Shown piece by piece: positions 61,461 through 64,000 of a stretch of 64,000 nucleotides of DNA. Every line of letters starts with the position of its first letter. Positions within the stretch are counted from its first letter, which is position 1. Origin of the DNA: Paenibacillus sp. 1001270B_150601_E10 (lineage in GTDB: Bacteria > Bacillota > Bacilli > Paenibacillales > Paenibacillaceae); assembly GCF_015558675.1 (NCBI RefSeq), contig NZ_JADMOL010000001.1:320799-384798 (forward strand), written 5' to 3'. The notes under the pieces were generated by a model, which was not told the DNA's origin, did not search any database, and was given only the letters and a program-made list of their open reading frames with translations. The translations under genes and the position numbers were made by a program.

Positions 61461-62192
61461 GTGCATATCGATGTTATTGCTAGCGTGAATGAAGCTCGCG
61501 CCATTGATCTGTCTCAGCGTACCGTTATCGTGATTGATGTATTGCGAGCAACGAGTACCATCGTCACCGCATTAGCACATGGTGCCTCAGGCGTCGTTCC
61601 TGTCGAAACGATCGGTCAAGCTAAGCAGTGTGCGACTGCCGGCGATCTTCTGGGAGGCGAACGTTACTGTAAAAAGATTCCCGGTTTCGATCTGGGCAAT
61701 TCTCCTCTTGAATATGCAGGTGAACATGTAAAAGGTAAACGTGTTATCCTCACTACGACGAACGGCACACGGGCCATACAAAAGTCTATGAGAGCCAAGC
61801 ATATATTGGCTGGAAGCCTTCTAAACGCTAAGGCTTGTGCCATAACGGCGTTAAAACTTCGCAATGATATTGCGCTCTTGTGCGCAGGCACGCAGGAGGC
61901 CTTTGCATTCGAAGATGGAGTATGCGCGGGCATGATTCTTCATGAAATGCTGCATCAGCCGATTCACGCTGAACTAACCCTTGTGTACAATGACCTTGGC
62001 AAAATGGTCATGAGTGCTTACCGGCATCACCAAGACGATCTGGTTCATGCGCTAAAAGAATGTGCGAGCGGCAAGCGACTCGCAAAGATCGGGTATGCAG
62101 ATGATATTCAGCACTGCGCGGCGATTAATTCGATTCCGATCGTTCCGCGTTTCGACCAGCACATGATGATTCCGTTTTCTGCGGCCATCTAA
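61461..62192 (+). CDS. comB: 2-phosphosulfolactate phosphatase (ComB type)
   Basis: 243 residues. It removes phosphate from phosphosulfolactate, giving sulfolactate. Typical motifs are TVIVIDVLRATSTIVTALAHGA near residue 20, GFDLGNSPLEY near 74, ILTTTNGTRAI near 94 and LLCAGTQEAFAFEDGVCAGM near 136. The GTG at 61461 has GGAGGGG seven bases ahead and gives the proper start MHIDVIASVN; a longer frame from 61365 overlaps comA and lacks a ribosome site. Forms an operon with comA; no comC or comDE homologue lies here. Confidence 0.92.
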   Translation: MHIDVIASVNEARAIDLSQRTVIVIDVLRATSTIVTALAHGASGVVPVETIGQAKQCATAGDLLGGERYCKKIPGFDLGNSPLEYAGEHVKGKRVILTTTNGTRAIQKSMRAKHILAGSLLNAKACAITALKLRNDIALLCAGTQEAFAFEDGVCAGMILHEMLHQPIHAELTLVYNDLGKMVMSAYRHHQDDLVHALKECASGKRLAKIGYADDIQHCAAINSIPIVPRFDQHMMIPFSAAI

Positions 62193-62350
62193 CATTTGAA
62201 CCATACACATTCCTCGACCTCCTCGTGCGTTGTTCTATTATGTGGGGTAAAGCTCATAACCTAAGAAGTAGCTTGTACTCACTTCAGTTCAACGCCGGTT
62301 CCTTTCTTCATACGAATCGGCGTCGAACCTTATGTTAAAGGAGCCGTAGC

Positions 62351-62809
62351 ATGAATGGTGAACTTGTACTCGTGACTCTCATTGTCATTGGACTTGCCAG
62401 TCGGTCCTCCATCTTAACAACAGCGGCTTGCATCCTGCTTATCGTCAAGCTCGTTCAGTTGGAACGATTTCTACCTTCTATTGAGCGGAGAGGGATGGAG
62501 CTTGGTCTACTCTTTCTAACAATCGCCGTACTTGTGCCCTTCGCAGCCGAGCATGTCACGCTTAAGGATGTCGTGCGCACGCTTACGTCATGGACAGGCC
62601 TTCTAGCCATTCTTGGAGGGGCCATTGCAACGCTGATGAACAATCAAGGTCTGCATCTATTAAAAAACGATCCTCAAATGATCATAGGCCTTGTAGCAGG
62701 CTCGATCATCGGGATCGTCTTTATGCGCGGAATCCCTGTCGGACCGCTGATGGCCGCAGGAATTACCGCTATATTGCTGCAAATCTTCAATTGGATTATA
62801 TCTAAATAA
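62351..62809 (+). CDS. DUF441 family membrane protein
   Basis: 152 residues with four or five membrane helices: [28 protein letters not shown] at the start, [50 protein letters not shown] and [33 protein letters not shown]. The last parts are the DUF441 (YtwI/YeaL) pattern. Role unknown. AAAGGAG lies seven bases before the ATG. The tail-to-tail gap to lysC is only 12 bases. Confidence 0.88.
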   Translation: MNGELVLVTLIVIGLASRSSILTTAACILLIVKLVQLERFLPSIERRGMELGLLFLTIAVLVPFAAEHVTLKDVVRTLTSWTGLLAILGGAIATLMNNQGLHLLKNDPQMIIGLVAGSIIGIVFMRGIPVGPLMAAGITAILLQIFNWIISK

Positions 62810-62821
62810 GCTGTATACCTA

Positions 62822-64000
62822 TTATCGACGGACCTGCGGTCCTCCTACATATACTTGTTCTAGGGCATCAAGGCCGTATGCCGTGTGAAGGGCTTGAACG
62901 ACTTCCTGAAGCTTGCCATCCGCAATGACGCAGGATACTTTAATCTCAGATGTGCTAACCATCTTAATGCTGATGCCTGTTCCTGAGATGACTTCGAACA
63001 TCTTAGCCGCAACACCTGGGTGGCTGACCATACCGGCACCTACAATGGATACCTTAACGAGATCCACTTCAGATGTTACTTCACGATACGGAAGGGTTGC
63101 ACGCAAGCCTTCAATCACTTTGATCGCTCGGTCATGATCATCGCGTGCTGTTGAGAAGGAGAAGTCTGCCTCACCGTTCATAACACCGCTTTGAACGATA
63201 ATATCGACGTCAATCCCAGCATTAGCAAGTGCACCAAACACCTTTGCCAATACGCCTGGTTGATCAACAACACCAAGAATACTTATACGCGCTACGTTTT
63301 TGTCAAATGCAATACCACTAACGACTACACCTTGTTCCATGACAGCGTCCTCCTTCACAACCGTTCCTTCATTATGATTAAAGCTTGATCTTACGACCAG
63401 ACATACATTGTTATGCTTTGCATATTCCACGGCTCTCGGATGCAGCACAGCTGCTCCTAGGTGGGCAAGCTCAAGCATTTCATCGTAGGATATCTCCTTA
63501 AGCTTGCGTGCATGTCTAACAATACGAGGATCGGTCGAATAGATGCCGTCAACATCGGTATAGATCTCACATACATCTGCTTCTATGGCTGCTGCCAGCG
63601 CAACTGCTGTCGTATCGGAACCGCCACGACCAAGTGTCGTGATCTCCCCACTGTCAGACATTCCTTGGAATCCCGCTACAATAACGATCTTTCCGTTATC
63701 TAAAGCCTGCTTAACACGATCCGGTTGAATATCCAGGATACGCGCCTTGGAATGAGTATCATCTGTCTTGAAGCCAGCCTGCCAGCCGGTGTAAGAGATC
63801 GCATCATGTCCCAAGCTATGTATAGCCATGGACAACAACGCAACACTGATTTGCTCACCGGTTGTAAGCAGCATGTCCATCTCACGTGCTGGAGGCGCAT
63901 CGCACAGCATCTTCGACTTATCGATAAGATCATCTGTCGTATCTCCCATAGCTGAAACGACAACCACACATTGATGGCCTTCTTCTTTTTTCTCTACAAT
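62822..64000 (-). CDS. lysC: Aspartokinase (partial, 5' end beyond window)
   Basis: The frame is open to the right edge, so the N terminus is missing (about 393 codons present). Visible: VVVVSAMGDTTDDLID (after IVEKKEEGHQC), FQGMSDSGEITTLGRGGSDTTAVALA in the kinase domain, EIYTDVDGIYSTDPRI, and two ACT domains in the C-terminal third (ILGVVDQPGVLAKVFGAL and VSIVGAGMVSHPGVAAKMFEVI). This is the lysine-type (LysC) class. It makes aspartyl phosphate for lysine, threonine and diaminopimelate synthesis; lysA is at the other end of the window. Regulation cannot be judged without the 5' leader. Confidence 0.95.
   Translation of the reverse strand: MVEKKEEGHQCVVVVSAMGDTTDDLIDKSKMLCDAPPAREMDMLLTTGEQISVALLSMAIHSLGHDAISYTGWQAGFKTDDTHSKARILDIQPDRVKQALDNGKIVIVAGFQGMSDSGEITTLGRGGSDTTAVALAAAIEADVCEIYTDVDGIYSTDPRIVRHARKLKEISYDEMLELAHLGAAVLHPRAVEYAKHNNVCLVVRSSFNHNEGTVVKEDAVMEQGVVVSGIAFDKNVARISILGVVDQPGVLAKVFGALANAGIDVDIIVQSGVMNGEADFSFSTARDDHDRAIKVIEGLRATLPYREVTSEVDLVKVSIVGAGMVSHPGVAAKMFEVISGTGISIKMVSTSEIKVSCVIADGKLQEVVQALHTAYGLDALEQVYVGGPQVRR

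Noticed and set aside
62285-62330. Hairpin ACGCCG/CGGCGT after comB as terminator
   Set aside because: The stem is short, the loop long (about 20 bases) and no U tract follows.
1-64000. CRISPR arrays, tRNA or rRNA genes, prophage or insertion sequences
   Set aside because: No regularly spaced repeats, no tRNA-like cloverleaf with CCA end, and no transposase or integrase other than the chromosomal XerD were seen on either strand.

Overview
This window is a stretch of chromosome from an endospore-forming Firmicute, most likely Paenibacillus or a close relative. The evidence is gene order: it follows the Bacillus subtilis 'spo0A / spoIIIA / dacF-sigF' chromosome arm almost gene for gene, but with Paenibacillus-like differences such as amaP-DUF2273 next to asp23 and several Paenibacillus-type hypotheticals. 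I see no tRNA, rRNA, CRISPR array, prophage or intact insertion sequence. Nearly all genes are on the minus strand, so the window reads 5' to 3' from right to left. The identification of genus is inference from synteny and protein likeness.

Layout by coordinate. 1-4003: riboflavin operon (ribD, ribE, ribBA, ribH) behind an FMN riboswitch with an unusually long leader. 4175-9892: ppiB, lysA, spoVAF, sigF, spoIIAB, spoIIAA, with a sigma-H promoter before spoIIAA and a sigma-G type promoter before spoVAF. 9919-21293: dacF, nucleoside salvage genes (pdp, punA, deoB), xerD, a DUF4227 protein, a plus-strand subtilisin-like protease, fur, spoIIM, an endonuclease Q, nudF and a tiny divergent ORF that resembles the FtsZ inhibitor MciZ. 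21392-27515: a frameshifted PCYCGC-motif gene remnant, a three-gene sugar oxidoreductase/epimerase operon, an MBL-fold hydrolase and an AraC regulator; this is the accessory part of the window. 27552-35416: an M20 peptidase, a Prli42-like small membrane protein, lipB, the branched-chain 2-oxoacid dehydrogenase genes (lpdV, bkdAA, bkdAB, bkdB) and a DUF2627 protein.

35522-43601: two hypotheticals and a VanZ-RDD fusion, a second small ORF broken at an A5 run, then spo0A (sigma-H promoter with two 0A boxes), spoIVB, recN and argR. 43710-54233: tlyA-like methyltransferase, dxs, ispA, xseB, xseA, folD, nusB, DUF2273, amaP, asp23, accC, accB. 54283-60402: the complete eight-gene spoIIIA operon with a sigma-E type promoter and yqhV. 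60575-64000: comA, comB (phosphosulfolactate synthase and phosphatase), a DUF441 protein and the start-truncated aspartokinase gene lysC.

Together the region holds much of the sporulation control circuit: Spo0A (entry), SpoIIAA/SpoIIAB/SigF (forespore commitment), SpoIIM (engulfment), the SpoIIIA channel, SpoIVB (sigma-K checkpoint), DacF and SpoVAF. These sit among housekeeping genes for riboflavin, lysine, isoprenoid, fatty acid and lipoyl-dependent metabolism. No clearly new multi-gene system is evident. The best leads are the MciZ-like ORF, two small genes that each carry one extra base in an A5 run, the missing spoVAA-AE genes, and the long riboflavin leader.
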